This document shows positions 42,325 through 50,859 of a stretch of DNA of 64,000 bases, in pieces. This DNA comes from CAYFVR01 sp046541515 (GTDB taxonomy: Bacteria > Desulfobacterota > Desulfobacteria > Desulfobacterales > Desulfococcaceae). Position 1 is the stretch's first letter, and the number at the start of each line of letters is the position of its first letter. The position numbers and the translations under genes are program-made. The notes below the pieces were generated by a model. That model saw nothing but the letters and a program-made list of their open reading frames with translations. It ran no database searches and had not been told where the DNA came from. The stretch covers positions 17,833 to 81,832 of the forward strand of contig JBKHDD010000004.1 of NCBI GenBank assembly GCA_046541515.1, written 5' to 3'.

Positions 42325-42549
42325 ATGCCTGGAAAAATTTTTTATCGTGAGCGCCGGAAAGTGGGCGCCGGAGAGAAAAAGCCCCGTTTTCGAGTGGTGG
42401 GGGTGACGGGCGTGGATTTGAAGGTTTTCGCCAAGCATTTGCGGAAAAGCGAACTGGACCACATGGCCGAAGAAGTGGGGGCGGAGCTGGTGCCGCTTCG
42501 ACTGGGCGCGCGCCACGCGGACCCGCCGGCCGAGGAAAACGCGGCCTGA
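42325..42549 (+). CDS. Small basic protein between tupC and MoSto-like gene
   Basis: 74 aa, unknown. Central block VVGVTGVDLKVFAKHLRKSELDHMAEEVGAELVPLRLG. GAGG precedes ATG 42325; it ends 52 bp ahead of the MoSto-like gene and could be part of the metal locus. No Cys or His cluster is present, so direct metal binding is not indicated. Confidence 0.55.
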   Translation: MPGKIFYRERRKVGAGEKKPRFRVVGVTGVDLKVFAKHLRKSELDHMAEEVGAELVPLRLGARHADPPAEENAA

Positions 42550-42601
42550 GATTTCCCGGAACCGTTTTCCCGACCGGAACCGCTTTCCGAAAGGTGACGC
42601 C

Positions 42602-43432
42602 ATGGCCCTGGTTCGAGAAAAAGATGGTAAACGGCTTCACGTGAAAAGCCGGCTGATGGGCGAAAGCCTGGTGAGCAAGACCTTCGCGGAAAATCTTGAA
42701 ATCTCGCCACAGGCGCGGCTGTTTCCGGACTTGGCGTTGATGAAAATCGGCGGTCAGTCCATCTGCGACCGGGGGGCCAAAGCTCTTCCCCCCATCGTGA
42801 AGGAGATCGCGGAAAACCGGAAGCGCCACAAAATCCTGGTGGCCACGGGCGGCGGGACGCGCAGTCGGCATATCTACGCCATCGGCCTGGAGTTGGGGAT
42901 GCCCACCGGGGTGATCGCGCGCTTCGGGAGCGCCATTTCCGAGTAGAACGCCCTCATGGTCGCCATCTTGATGGCGCCCTACGGCGGCATAAAAATTTCC
43001 CACGCGGACATTTCAAAGTTGCCCACCTACTTCGCGGAAAACATCATTCCGGTCATGCACGGCATGCCCCCCTACGATTATTTCGCCATCCGGCCCCAAG
43101 CCGGCCGAATCCCCATCCACCGGACGGATGTGGGTCTTGTGGTGCTTGCGGACCTGGTGGGGGCGAAGCGGATCATTTTTATCAAGGATGAAAAAGGTCT
43201 TTACACCGATGATCCCAAGAAGAACCCGGACGCCGAGTTCATCCCGGAAATTGGCGCGCGGGATCTGCTGGAGAGGGACCTGGACGATCTGGCGCTGGAA
43301 CGGCCCTGCCTGGAGATCATCCAGAACAGCGAAGTGATCGAACGGGTGCAGATCATCAACGGCATGGAGCGCGGAAACATCACCCGCGCCCTGAACGGCG
43401 AACACGTGGGCACCTTTATCTACCGCCAGTAG
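42602..43432 (+). pseudogene. Molybdenum/tungsten storage protein-like gene with in-frame amber codon
   Basis: Amino-acid-kinase-fold protein resembling the MoSto subunits MosA/MosB, which store polyoxomolybdate or -tungstate using ATP. The frame runs 276 codons, the family's length, broken only by one TAG at 42944-42946 (codon 115), with the same frame on both sides. Before it: LFPDLALMKIGGQSICDRGAKALPPIV and ATGGGTRSRHIYAIGLELG. After it: FAENIIPVMHGMPPYDY, RIPIHRTDVGLVVLADLVGA, RVQIINGMERGNITRALNGE and GEHVGTFI. The local context reads SE-amber-NALMVAIL, so a CAG (Gln) to TAG change is the simplest cause. At least six genes in the window end in TAG, so TAG is a normal stop here. Adjacent tupABC supplies tungstate. 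Confidence 0.8.
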
Positions 43433-43941
43433 CTTTCGTCTTCCCCGGGAGGCGGCGCCGTTCCGACGCCTCCCGCTTCTCCTCCCCGCCCGGTGATCAG
43501 GCCATTCCTCGATTGATTTGGGAATCTCGCCCAGGCTTTCCCCGCCCCCGACCCCGACCCCATCTTCACCCATTCTCCCGTTTCCAACAATGCCGGTACG
43601 CCTGGTTCGTCCGGGGAATCCACAGCCATCGTTCCGCCTTTATCCCGCCGTCGACAATCTCGTCCGGAACCCTCCGTTATTGTCCAAAATCCCGTTTGAT
43701 TTCTTCGGCCGTTCTTCTTGGCCCAAAAAAAGATTTACCAGGAGCGAAATTCCAGAGGGAAAATATTCCGGCCGGAAAACCGCGACGGGACCCATAAAGG
43801 TTTTGACAAAAATTGAGAATTATTATAGATAGGGCGAGCATTTGTGGATGGGGGGTTTTGCCCGTTATTCCAGTGATTTTTGGACAGGGCGGCGACCGGG
43901 TATCTTTTTGCGGCGACCGTCCCAACGGAGGAGGCTTTTTG
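43433..43941. other. Intergenic region before the tetraheme cytochrome gene
   Basis: About 510 bp with no gene. A hairpin GGGAGGCG ... CGCCTCCC (43447-43474), without a T-run, follows the MoSto-like gene. The promoter at 43803-43831 lies near the right end. The middle is C-rich and unexplained. Confidence 0.5.
43803..43831 (+). promoter_or_regulatory. Promoter of the tetraheme cytochrome gene
   Basis: TTGACA (43803-43808), 17-bp AT-rich spacer, TAGATA (43826-43831); TATAGA starts two bases earlier as an alternative -10. About 110 bp ahead of the start. Confidence 0.7.
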
Positions 43942-44745
43942 ATGGACAAGAAAACCGTATTCCTGTTGATCGCCGAGGCGCTGTTAGTTGTGATTCTTGT
44001 GTTTGTCGTTGCCATGGATTACGAGCCCGGCGGGGAAATCGAAACCGTGGTGGTGACTCCCTCCGTTCAGGAAGGCGAGCCGGTCGCGACCCACGAGGAG
44101 GAACCGGCGGAGCATGGCGAGGCCAAGCCTGCGGAAGAGGCGGAGCACGCCGAGGCCAAGCCTGCGGAAGAGGCGGAGCACGCCGAGGCCAAGCATGAGG
44201 AAGAGGCGGAGCACGCCGAGGCCAAGCATGAGGAAGAGGCGGAAGATGCCGAGGCCGAAGAAGCCGGTCCGGCCGAGGAGGTCGCCGAAGCGGCCGAGGA
44301 AGCCGCGGAAGAGGTGGCCGAGACCGCCGAGGAGGTGGTGGAAAAAGCGGGGAAGGCCGCGGCCAAGGCGACCGGCGGCGGAGATGTCCCCGACGTCATC
44401 CCCATGGACAACCCGCTGTACCCCACGCACACCAAACCCATCGTTCAGTTCACCCACACCGCCCATTACCAGGATTATGGAATTGGTTGCGGCGAATGCC
44501 ATCACGACGAAAACGGCCAGCCGCTGACCGATCTCAAGCCCGGCGATCCGGTGGAAAGTTGCGCGGCCTGCCATTCCGAGCCCGGCCGTCCGCCGCGCGA
44601 GGCCACCACGCCCGAAGCCAAACTGGCCTACCACATGCAGGCCATGCACCAGAATTGCATGACCTGCCACAAGGAATACAACAAGGAAAACAACACCAAA
44701 GACGCGCCCGCAACCTGTGGCGCCTGCCACGTGGCGGAGGGATAA
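43942..44745 (+). CDS. Membrane-anchored tetraheme cytochrome c (class III-like) with Ala/Glu-rich stalk
   Basis: 267 aa. An N-terminal uncleaved-looking helix (residues 5-24) is followed by a long acidic Ala/Glu/Lys stalk (about 30-145), part of it four 11-residue repeats, and a C-terminal cytochrome domain with four CxxCH heme sites: 183-187, 207-211, 239-243 and 259-263. Distal His pairs (FTHTAHY, HMQAMHQ) resemble class III cytochrome c3/c7, where axial His is supplied outside the motif. The stalk would hold the hemes away from the membrane in the periplasm. GGAGGAGG precedes ATG 43942. Confidence 0.9.
   Translation: MDKKTVFLLIAEALLVVILVFVVAMDYEPGGEIETVVVTPSVQEGEPVATHEEEPAEHGEAKPAEEAEHAEAKPAEEAEHAEAKHEEEAEHAEAKHEEEAEDAEAEEAGPAEEVAEAAEEAAEEVAETAEEVVEKAGKAAAKATGGGDVPDVIPMDNPLYPTHTKPIVQFTHTAHYQDYGIGCGECHHDENGQPLTDLKPGDPVESCAACHSEPGRPPREATTPEAKLAYHMQAMHQNCMTCHKEYNKENNTKDAPATCGACHVAEG
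44119..44250 (+). repeat. Four 33-bp tandem repeats in the cytochrome stalk
   Basis: In-frame repeats encoding EAKPAEEAEHA (two copies), EAKHEEEAEHA and EAKHEEEAEDA. High DNA identity between units suggests recent expansion and likely length variation between strains. Confidence 0.9.
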
Positions 44746-44775
44746 AAACCGCTCCTCGGTTTTCCCCGGGTTTTC

Positions 44776-44812
44776 CGGCCGTTCCCCGTTTGCGGGGGGC
44801 GGCCGTTTTTTT
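44776..44812 (+). terminator. Intrinsic terminator after the cytochrome gene
   Basis: 13-bp stem (CGGCCG TT CCCCG against CGGGG GG CGGCCG, two G-U pairs), TTTG loop and seven Ts. Confidence 0.88.
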
Positions 44813-44845
44813 CTCTTATTTCCATGATACATCGAGGCTTCGCCG

Positions 44846-45688
44846 ATGGTATTCGGATACAGCACCAACGCGTTTAAGCGCCATTCCCTTTTGGAATCCA
44901 TTGAGAAAATCGCCGATCTGGGATTCGGGGGGCTGGAGATCATGTGCGACACGCCCCACCTATACCCGCCCGATTTCGGGCAAGAAGACGTCGCCGCCGT
45001 CCGCGAGGCGGTGGCGCGTCGGGGGCTGGTCATCACCAATCTCAATTGCTTCACCCTGTTCGCGGTGGGCGACACCTACCTTCCGTCCTGGATCGAGCCC
45101 GATCCCGCCCGCCGGGAAATCCGGCTGGAACATACGCTGGCCTGCCTTCGCGTGGCCGAGTCGCTAGGCGCCGGCTGCATTTCGGTTCCCCCCGGCGGGC
45201 CGTTGGAAGGCATGGATCGGGCCGACGCCTATCGGCTGTTCCGCCTTGGCCTGGAAGGGGTGCTGCCCGAGGCCGAAAATCGGCGCGTTCGCGTGCTCAT
45301 CGAACCCGAGCCGGACCTGCTGATCGAAAACAGTCGCGAATTTCTGGAATTCATTCGGGATTTCCGATCCCCCGCCCTGGGGCTCAATTTCGACATCGGC
45401 CATTTTTTCTGCGTGGGAGAGGACCCGGCCCGCATGTTTGAACGGCTTCGGGAATGGGTGGGGCACGTGCATCTGGAAGATATCGCCGCCAGTCGGGTCC
45501 ATGAACATTTGATTCCCGGCCTGGGGGCCATCCCCTTCGGCGAAGTGTTCGAGGCCATGCGGGAGACCGGCTATGACGGCGACATCTGCCTGGAACTGTA
45601 TCCCTACCTGGACGATCCGGAAGGCGCCGGCCGGGAAAGTCTCGAATTTCTTCGGCCGGTGTTCGCGCGGTCCGGGTGGACCGTATAA
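44846..45688 (+). CDS. Sugar-phosphate isomerase/epimerase family TIM barrel
   Basis: 280-aa xylose-isomerase-like (AP-endonuclease-2 fold) protein. Metal ligands of the family are seen: Glu153 (LIEPEPD), Asp183 and His186 (NFDIGHFF), His207/209 (GHVHLED) and Glu250 (ICLELYPY). Such enzymes isomerise or dehydrate sugars and cyclitols. The EboD-like cyclase starts 11 bp after its stop, so the two are one transcript. No signal peptide. Confidence 0.83.
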   Translation: MVFGYSTNAFKRHSLLESIEKIADLGFGGLEIMCDTPHLYPPDFGQEDVAAVREAVARRGLVITNLNCFTLFAVGDTYLPSWIEPDPARREIRLEHTLACLRVAESLGAGCISVPPGGPLEGMDRADAYRLFRLGLEGVLPEAENRRVRVLIEPEPDLLIENSREFLEFIRDFRSPALGLNFDIGHFFCVGEDPARMFERLREWVGHVHLEDIAASRVHEHLIPGLGAIPFGEVFEAMRETGYDGDICLELYPYLDDPEGAGRESLEFLRPVFARSGWTV

Positions 45689-45699
45689 GGAGGACCTCC

Positions 45700-46929
45700 A
45701 TGCCATCCGCCGCGCCGTCCCCCTACCATCAGTTGATCTCCGTTCCCTTTGATTATCCCGTCTGTTTTACCCGAGGGCTGTTCGATCGTCGGAATCCTCT
45801 CCTGGCGGACACCCTGGACCGGCTGGCGGAAAACCGGGTGCATCGGGCCGCCGTTTTTCTGGACCAAGGGCTGGTCAATGCCCATCCCGAGCTGCCCGAC
45901 CAGGTGGAACGGTTTTTCTCCGCCCGCGCCGACCGCATTTTTCTGGCCGGCCGCCCCCGTCCGCTTCCGGGCGGGGAGGCCTGCAAAGACGGCTGGGAGC
46001 CGGCCATGACGGTCATTGGAGAACTTTCCGAACGCCGGCTGGATCGCCAGAGCTACGTGATCGGGGTGGGCGGCGGAGCCTTTTTGGACATGGTGGGCTT
46101 TGCCGCCTCGGTGGTTCACCGGGGGCTGCGCATGGTCCGGGTTCCCACCACCACCCTTGCGCAAAACGACGCCGGCATCGGCGTGAAAACCGGCATCAAC
46201 GCCCAGGGCCAGAAAAATTTCATCGGCACCTTCGCGCCGCCCTTTGCGGTGCTCAACGATTTCGACTTTCTGGAAACCCTGGATTTCGAGCATTGGATCG
46301 GCGGGGTGGCCGAAGCCTTCAAGGTGGCGATCATCAAGGACGCCGAATTTTTCGACTATCTCCGCGAAGTGGGACCCCAGTTGCGCCAACGCCGCTCCGA
46401 GCCCATGGAACGCGCGGTGTTCCGTTGCGCGGTTCTTCACCTGGATCACATTCGCAACGGGAACGACCCCTTCGAATTTGGCTCCGCCCGGCCGCTGGAT
46501 TTCGGCCACTGGGCCGCCCACAAGCTGGAGGTCATGTCCCGTCACCAGCTGGGACATGGCTTCGCCGTGGCGGTGGGAATCGCCATCGACACGGTGTATG
46601 CGGCCTTTTGCGGCGGGCTCGCCGCCGAGGAGCGGGACCGGATTCTGGACGCGTTTGAAGCCGCAGGACTGCCGGTGTGGCATCCCCTCATGACGCGACG
46701 CATGGACGACGGGGTGCTGGAAGTTCTCGGGGGGCTCGGCGATTTCCGGGAGCACCTGGGCGGTCGCCTGACGGTGACCCTGCCGGACGGCATCGGGCGG
46801 CGGGAAGAAGTCCACGAGATGGACCTGGACCTGGTGGAACGGAGCATCGCTTTTCTGTCGGAAAGGGCCGCTTCCCGCGGCGGCGCTCCGGAAAACGCCG
46901 GGGAAATGGAAGAATCCATTCGGGAATAG
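45700..46929 (+). CDS. EboD-like 3-dehydroquinate-synthase-family sugar-phosphate cyclase
   Basis: 409-aa NAD- and metal-dependent cyclase-fold protein. NAD-binding segment YVIGVGGGAFLDMVGFAAS (119-137); the block VPTTTLAQNDAGIGVKTGIN (148-167) and KNFIGTFAPPFAVLND are diagnostic of the EboD group rather than AroB. Predicted metal ligands Glu205 (GVAEAFK), His270 (LDFGHWAAHK) and His286 (HQLGHG) are all present, so it should be active on a sugar phosphate. AAGGAGG precedes ATG 45700. Neighbours are a TIM-barrel epimerase, SDRs and a phosphohydrolase; the known eboA, B, C and E partners are not in the window. The product is unknown. Confidence 0.85.
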   Translation: MPSAAPSPYHQLISVPFDYPVCFTRGLFDRRNPLLADTLDRLAENRVHRAAVFLDQGLVNAHPELPDQVERFFSARADRIFLAGRPRPLPGGEACKDGWEPAMTVIGELSERRLDRQSYVIGVGGGAFLDMVGFAASVVHRGLRMVRVPTTTLAQNDAGIGVKTGINAQGQKNFIGTFAPPFAVLNDFDFLETLDFEHWIGGVAEAFKVAIIKDAEFFDYLREVGPQLRQRRSEPMERAVFRCAVLHLDHIRNGNDPFEFGSARPLDFGHWAAHKLEVMSRHQLGHGFAVAVGIAIDTVYAAFCGGLAAEERDRILDAFEAAGLPVWHPLMTRRMDDGVLEVLGGLGDFREHLGGRLTVTLPDGIGRREEVHEMDLDLVERSIAFLSERAASRGGAPENAGEMEESIRE

Positions 46930-46976
46930 CCTCGGGGAAAACTCCTTTTTTCATCCCGAGGGCTGTTTCGGCCGAC

Positions 46977-47777
46977 TCAGGACCGCAACCCGTCCAGATC
47001 GGCCATGGACAAAATCCGGCCGGTGACGTGTTTGGATTCGTCCGAAGCGAGATATCGGAACAAGGGCGCCAATTGCTCCGGCGGCGTGAGTTGGCCGCTT
47101 TTTTGGAAGCCCAGAAAACGCCGGTGGATTTCGGGTCGCAACGCGTCCGCCCCGGTTTCCCGGATTCGCGCCTGCATGGAGGTGTCCAATATTCCCGGGT
47201 CCACGGCGTTTACCCGAATGCGGGCTTCCCGGAACTCTTCCGACAGGGAACGGGTCAATTGATTGAGGCCCGCCTTGCTGGCCCCGTAGGCGCAGAAGTG
47301 GGGAAACGGCATGTCGGCCAGCCCCGAGGTGACGTTGATGATCGCCCCGCCGCCGGCGGACCGCATGTGGGGAATGACCTCCCGGCAACAATGGTAGGCC
47401 CCGGTCAGGTTCACGGCCAGTGTGTTGCTCCAGGCTCTGGGGTCCGCGTCTTCCAGGAAGCGGGCGGGACCGATGATCCCGGCGTTGTTGACCAGAATAT
47501 GCACCCCGCCGAACCGGTCCACCGTCTCCGAAACCAGCCGCGCCACCTGGGAACCGCCCGCCACGTCCCCGGGCATCGCCAGCCCCTCGCCGCCTTTTGC
47601 CCGAATTTCGTCGGCGACGGCCTCCAGCTCGTCGGCCGTTCGACTGAACAGCGCCACCTTTGCGCCCGCCGCCGCGAATTCCTTGGCCACCGCCCGACCC
47701 AGCCCTCGGCCCGCGCCGGTGACGATGGCCGCCTTTCCCTTCAGTTCCAGATCGATCGCATTCGATTCTTCCGCCAT
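46977..47777 (-). CDS. Short-chain dehydrogenase/reductase
   Basis: 266-aa SDR. Cofactor loop TGAGRGLG, NNAGI, then Ser and the catalytic YGASK, with the end of the family core RVNAVDPGILDTS. The target alcohol is not known. AAAGGAG precedes ATG 47777. It lies downstream of the second TIM-barrel gene on the same strand and converges on the cyclase gene. Confidence 0.88.
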   Translation of the reverse strand: MAEESNAIDLELKGKAAIVTGAGRGLGRAVAKEFAAAGAKVALFSRTADELEAVADEIRAKGGEGLAMPGDVAGGSQVARLVSETVDRFGGVHILVNNAGIIGPARFLEDADPRAWSNTLAVNLTGAYHCCREVIPHMRSAGGGAIINVTSGLADMPFPHFCAYGASKAGLNQLTRSLSEEFREARIRVNAVDPGILDTSMQARIRETGADALRPEIHRRFLGFQKSGQLTPPEQLAPLFRYLASDESKHVTGRILSMADLDGLRS

Positions 47778-47901
47778 TTCCGGGCTCCTTTGGCTGTGGG
47801 GTTCTTGGCTCGTTTTTTGGGAGGCTTGCGGGAGAGGGCTTCCTTCTTCCGTTCGGCGTGGATGCTCCGAATGGCCTTCCACCACTGGTCATCGCTGGCG
47901 G

Positions 47902-48822
47902 TCAGGGCTCCGCGAATCCCAGGGTTCGGAGGGTCTGGATCGCCCGGTCCACATCGTGGGAAGACGTGCCCGGCCGGAGTTCGATTACCCGGAGCGTCTT
48001 CCGTCCCAGGCGGCGGCGAACGGATTCAAAATCGATCTCCCCGTCGCCGGGGGGCAGATGGTCGGTCAGTCCCCGCGCGTCGTGCAGATGAACGCCCACC
48101 AGTCGGTCCGCGAAGCTTGCCAGCGGCTCTTCTGGCGGAATGATCCCCAACGCCTGCTGGGCGTGGGCGTGTCCCGTGTCGTGCCAATAGCCGATCGGCG
48201 CGCCTTCGAGTTGGGCGAACAACGGGGCGAAGTCTTCGAAGCCCGGCAGTTCGTGATAGTGATTCCGGTTTTCCAGTCCCAGAACCACCCCGGCCTTGCG
48301 GGCGGGCTCGGCCAGCGCTTCCAGGCTCCGGCGCAAGGCCGCCAGATGGGGCGGTTTCCGCCGATCCCGTTCGGCCAGCCGTTCCAGAAGTCGTTCGCGG
48401 ATTTCCGCCGAAACCGTGCCGGTTTCCCGAAAGGGTCCGTATAGGGTCCGGCGCCGGGCGTCCATGTCCACCCGGCCGCAATGGAGCACCACCGCGGAAG
48501 CCCCCAAATCGGCGGCCCGCCGGATCGTCTCCGAGGTCCAATGGACGGCCGTCCGTCGCGCCTCCGAATCCAAGGCCGCCAGATCGAACAGGTCGCCCCC
48601 GCCGCCGGTTTCCTCCATCCCGGGCGGAATGGGGAAATAGTTGTGGACGCTTTCGACCCGAAGCCGATGGGACGTCAGCAAGGGGGCAAACCCCGCCAGC
48701 AGCTGCCGGGACATCCGATATTCCAGTTCCAACCCGACAACGCCCGGGCGATCCAGCGACGACAAAAGCGCCTCGCCGCCGTCGATCGAGCGGGAAATCC
48801 AGGAGGTCGATAAGGCCAGCAT
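47902..48822 (-). CDS. Second sugar-phosphate isomerase/epimerase-like TIM barrel
   Basis: 306 aa, same fold as the product of 44846-45688 but only distantly similar. Ligands: Glu184 (GLENRNHYHE), Asp215 and His218 (WHDTGHAH), His245 (GVHLHDA) and Glu281 (VIELRPG). AAGGAG precedes ATG 48822. The pairing with an SDR suggests successive oxidation and isomerisation of a polyol or cyclitol. Confidence 0.82.
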   Translation of the reverse strand: MLALSTSWISRSIDGGEALLSSLDRPGVVGLELEYRMSRQLLAGFAPLLTSHRLRVESVHNYFPIPPGMEETGGGGDLFDLAALDSEARRTAVHWTSETIRRAADLGASAVVLHCGRVDMDARRRTLYGPFRETGTVSAEIRERLLERLAERDRRKPPHLAALRRSLEALAEPARKAGVVLGLENRNHYHELPGFEDFAPLFAQLEGAPIGYWHDTGHAHAQQALGIIPPEEPLASFADRLVGVHLHDARGLTDHLPPGDGEIDFESVRRRLGRKTLRVIELRPGTSSHDVDRAIQTLRTLGFAEP

Positions 48823-49089
48823 GAAAGCTCCTTGGGTTGGGAGGTTGGAATGCGGTTTTCTCCGGTGGATCGGAAACCATGGGCCGGGGATTCCCAACGG
48901 GGCCAGGCTTGCGCGCAACCCGTATCCGTTTGGATTGAGGGGGTCAGAACGGAATGTCCCGGCGCAAGGGAAACGGTCCGTTCGTTTCGGGTTCCCCGCA
49001 CCGTATGATCCCCGGGAACAAAGGGGAATACCCGATCCACCCCATTTCTTCCGCCATGGCCCTTTTCAGGAACCGTCCGGAGAACGCCA

Positions 49090-49887
49090 ATGAATCACGC
49101 CATTTTGATTGTCGTGGACGGCCTCCGGCCGGACGCCATTTCTCCAGCGGAAACGCCCAATATCTGCAGGCTGATGGCAAAAGGCGCGGCTTGCCTTCGC
49201 GCCCAGACCGTTCCGCCGGCCATGACCCTCCCCGCGCATTTCAGCATCTTCACCGGCGTCCCGCCGTCCCGGCACGGCGTATGGACCAACACCGATCATC
49301 CAACGCCCGCCCCGGATTGTCCGGGGCTGATGGAACGAATTCGTTTTCACGGCGGAACGTCTGCGGCGTTTTTCAGTTGGGAACTACTACGGAATCTCTG
49401 GTCTCCAGGCGCGGTGGAAATGGCCCATTGCCGGAACACGGTTTCGGAAGAAGGCCATGACTTGCGTCTGGCCGAAGCCTGCGGCCAATGGGTGGCGGAG
49501 CGAAGGCCCAATTTTGTTTTTCTGTATTTGGAAAGAACCGATTTTGCGGGACACGCCGAGGGCTGGATGTCGGATTTCTACCGGGAAGCGGTTCGGGGCG
49601 CGGACGCCGCCGTGGGGCGTTTTCTGGAGATTCTGGAATTGGCCGATTGCCGGAGACGTTACGGCATCGTCCTCCAGAGCGATCATGGGGGAATCGAGCG
49701 GGACCACGGCAACCGGGTGGAACCGGAGGTGTTGACCGTCCCCTGGATGGCGTCCGGGGCGGGCATTCCGGCCGGCCATGAAATTTCAACCGAAGTTTCC
49801 GTTCTGGACACGGCGCCGACCCTGGCCCGAATGTTGGATTTTCCTGCAAAGGATGGTAGGTTTTCAGATCCCCCGGCGGAGATATAG
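49090..49887 (+). CDS. Alkaline phosphatase superfamily hydrolase (nucleotide pyrophosphatase/phosphodiesterase-like)
   Basis: 265 aa. Metal and nucleophile motifs are present: IVVDGLRPDA (N-terminal Asp), PAMTLPAHFSIFTG (Thr nucleophile region), YLERTDFAGHAEG and LQSDHGGIERDHGN. No signal peptide, so probably cytoplasmic. EboF proteins of ebo clusters belong to the same superfamily. It is short, at the lower edge of the family. Divergent from the TIM-barrel gene and ends at the start of the AT-rich island. Confidence 0.8.
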   Translation: MNHAILIVVDGLRPDAISPAETPNICRLMAKGAACLRAQTVPPAMTLPAHFSIFTGVPPSRHGVWTNTDHPTPAPDCPGLMERIRFHGGTSAAFFSWELLRNLWSPGAVEMAHCRNTVSEEGHDLRLAEACGQWVAERRPNFVFLYLERTDFAGHAEGWMSDFYREAVRGADAAVGRFLEILELADCRRRYGIVLQSDHGGIERDHGNRVEPEVLTVPWMASGAGIPAGHEISTEVSVLDTAPTLARMLDFPAKDGRFSDPPAEI

Positions 49888-50463
49888 TGGTAGCGGCGGT
49901 CAAGGCAGGAAGATTCCGAGTTCCAGCGATCCATCCTGGCATTTCACTCTTTATGTTCTATTTTTGGAAAATAATTTTTCCTTTAACAATTCATTAGCCT
50001 GGAAAAATTTCCTTTACAGTTTTTTGGATTTTTGGCAGCCTTAAAGAGGGTCTCAAACCCGCTCTATACATGGCGAATTTTGTGCAGCCTGGGAGCGGGA
50101 CCCTTTGGAAAAATCCCTTCCGCTAAATGGGGTTAACTTTCGCTTCGAATCTCGTTAAGGATGCCCATAATTGAGCCCAAAAATGAACGGATTGAAGAAT
50201 TGAAATTGATCATTTGGAATTTGAAATGTAATTCATGGTTTCAATGCATCCATTCCTATGAGAAAAAGTTTTTTTAAAGTTTGGTTATGCCCCAAGCACT
50301 TTCTGTTTCTATCAACTTAGATGGTTATCGCTATTTAGTAGAAATATTTTTTTTGTTAAATGCCCAAGGAGTTATGTGTTGATTTGATAAAAAATATATT
50401 TTTATCAAATTTTAAAAAGAAAACTTTTAACTAAAATATATTTATTGTTCTTGAGGGGCGTTT
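49888..50463. other. AT-rich non-coding stretch, left part of the island
   Basis: About 575 bp, strikingly AT-rich compared with the flanks. No gene found. It contains an imperfect inverted repeat near 50042-50112 (AAAGAGGGTC side and GGGACCCTTT side). It may hold the promoter of the island genes; the composition change begins near 49930 and suggests foreign DNA. Confidence 0.6.
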
Positions 50464-50859
50464 ATGATAGAAGAAAGAGGCGAAATTTCTACTACGAATC
50501 AATATTGGGATTGCGAGTGTGAGAGGGAATTCATACACCCAATCGAGTGTCCAGAATGTTTGATTTGCCGTGCTGTGAAGGAGGAGCAACCCGATTCACG
50601 TGTCAACGAGTTGTTTGAGATCGGTTTCTCCCTTCAGGGCCCTGATATGTGTGGTGGTCTAATCTTTACCGCAAAGCGCAAGGGTATAGCATGGCTGGCA
50701 AAGAATATCAAAATGGGTTGGTGGCCCGAAGATTATTGGAGGTTTTTAACATCCCAATTAACTCTAAATGTTTATGTTGATAATGGCAAAAAAAGAGCCA
50801 CCATCTTTTGGCTGGATGGATTTGATATTGTTCGTAAAAACCCAATTGAAGTAATATAA
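50464..50859 (+). CDS. Cysteine-rich protein of the AT-rich island, unknown
   Basis: 131 aa, no family recognised. Five Cys in the first 35 residues (Cys17, 19, 29, 32, 35: CEC ... CPECLIC) form a likely zinc-binding knot; later Cys63. The middle has an aromatic block (RKGIAWLAKNIKMGWWPEDYWRFL), the end is beta-like. TGAGGGGCG precedes ATG 50464. Its stop overlaps the next gene's ATG by one base, so both proteins are made together. Codon use is AT-rich. Zinc knuckle plus partner nuclease-like protein suggests DNA-related work. Confidence 0.75.
   Translation: MIEERGEISTTNQYWDCECEREFIHPIECPECLICRAVKEEQPDSRVNELFEIGFSLQGPDMCGGLIFTAKRKGIAWLAKNIKMGWWPEDYWRFLTSQLTLNVYVDNGKKRATIFWLDGFDIVRKNPIEVI

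Noticed and set aside
42944..42946. Amber codon as evidence of pyrrolysine recoding
   Set aside because: At least six convincing genes here end in TAG and no pyl genes are in the window; a point mutation or error is simpler.
44114..44527. Arg/Pro-rich open frame in the cytochrome stalk repeats
   Set aside because: It is the repeat DNA read in another frame, within a clear cytochrome gene.
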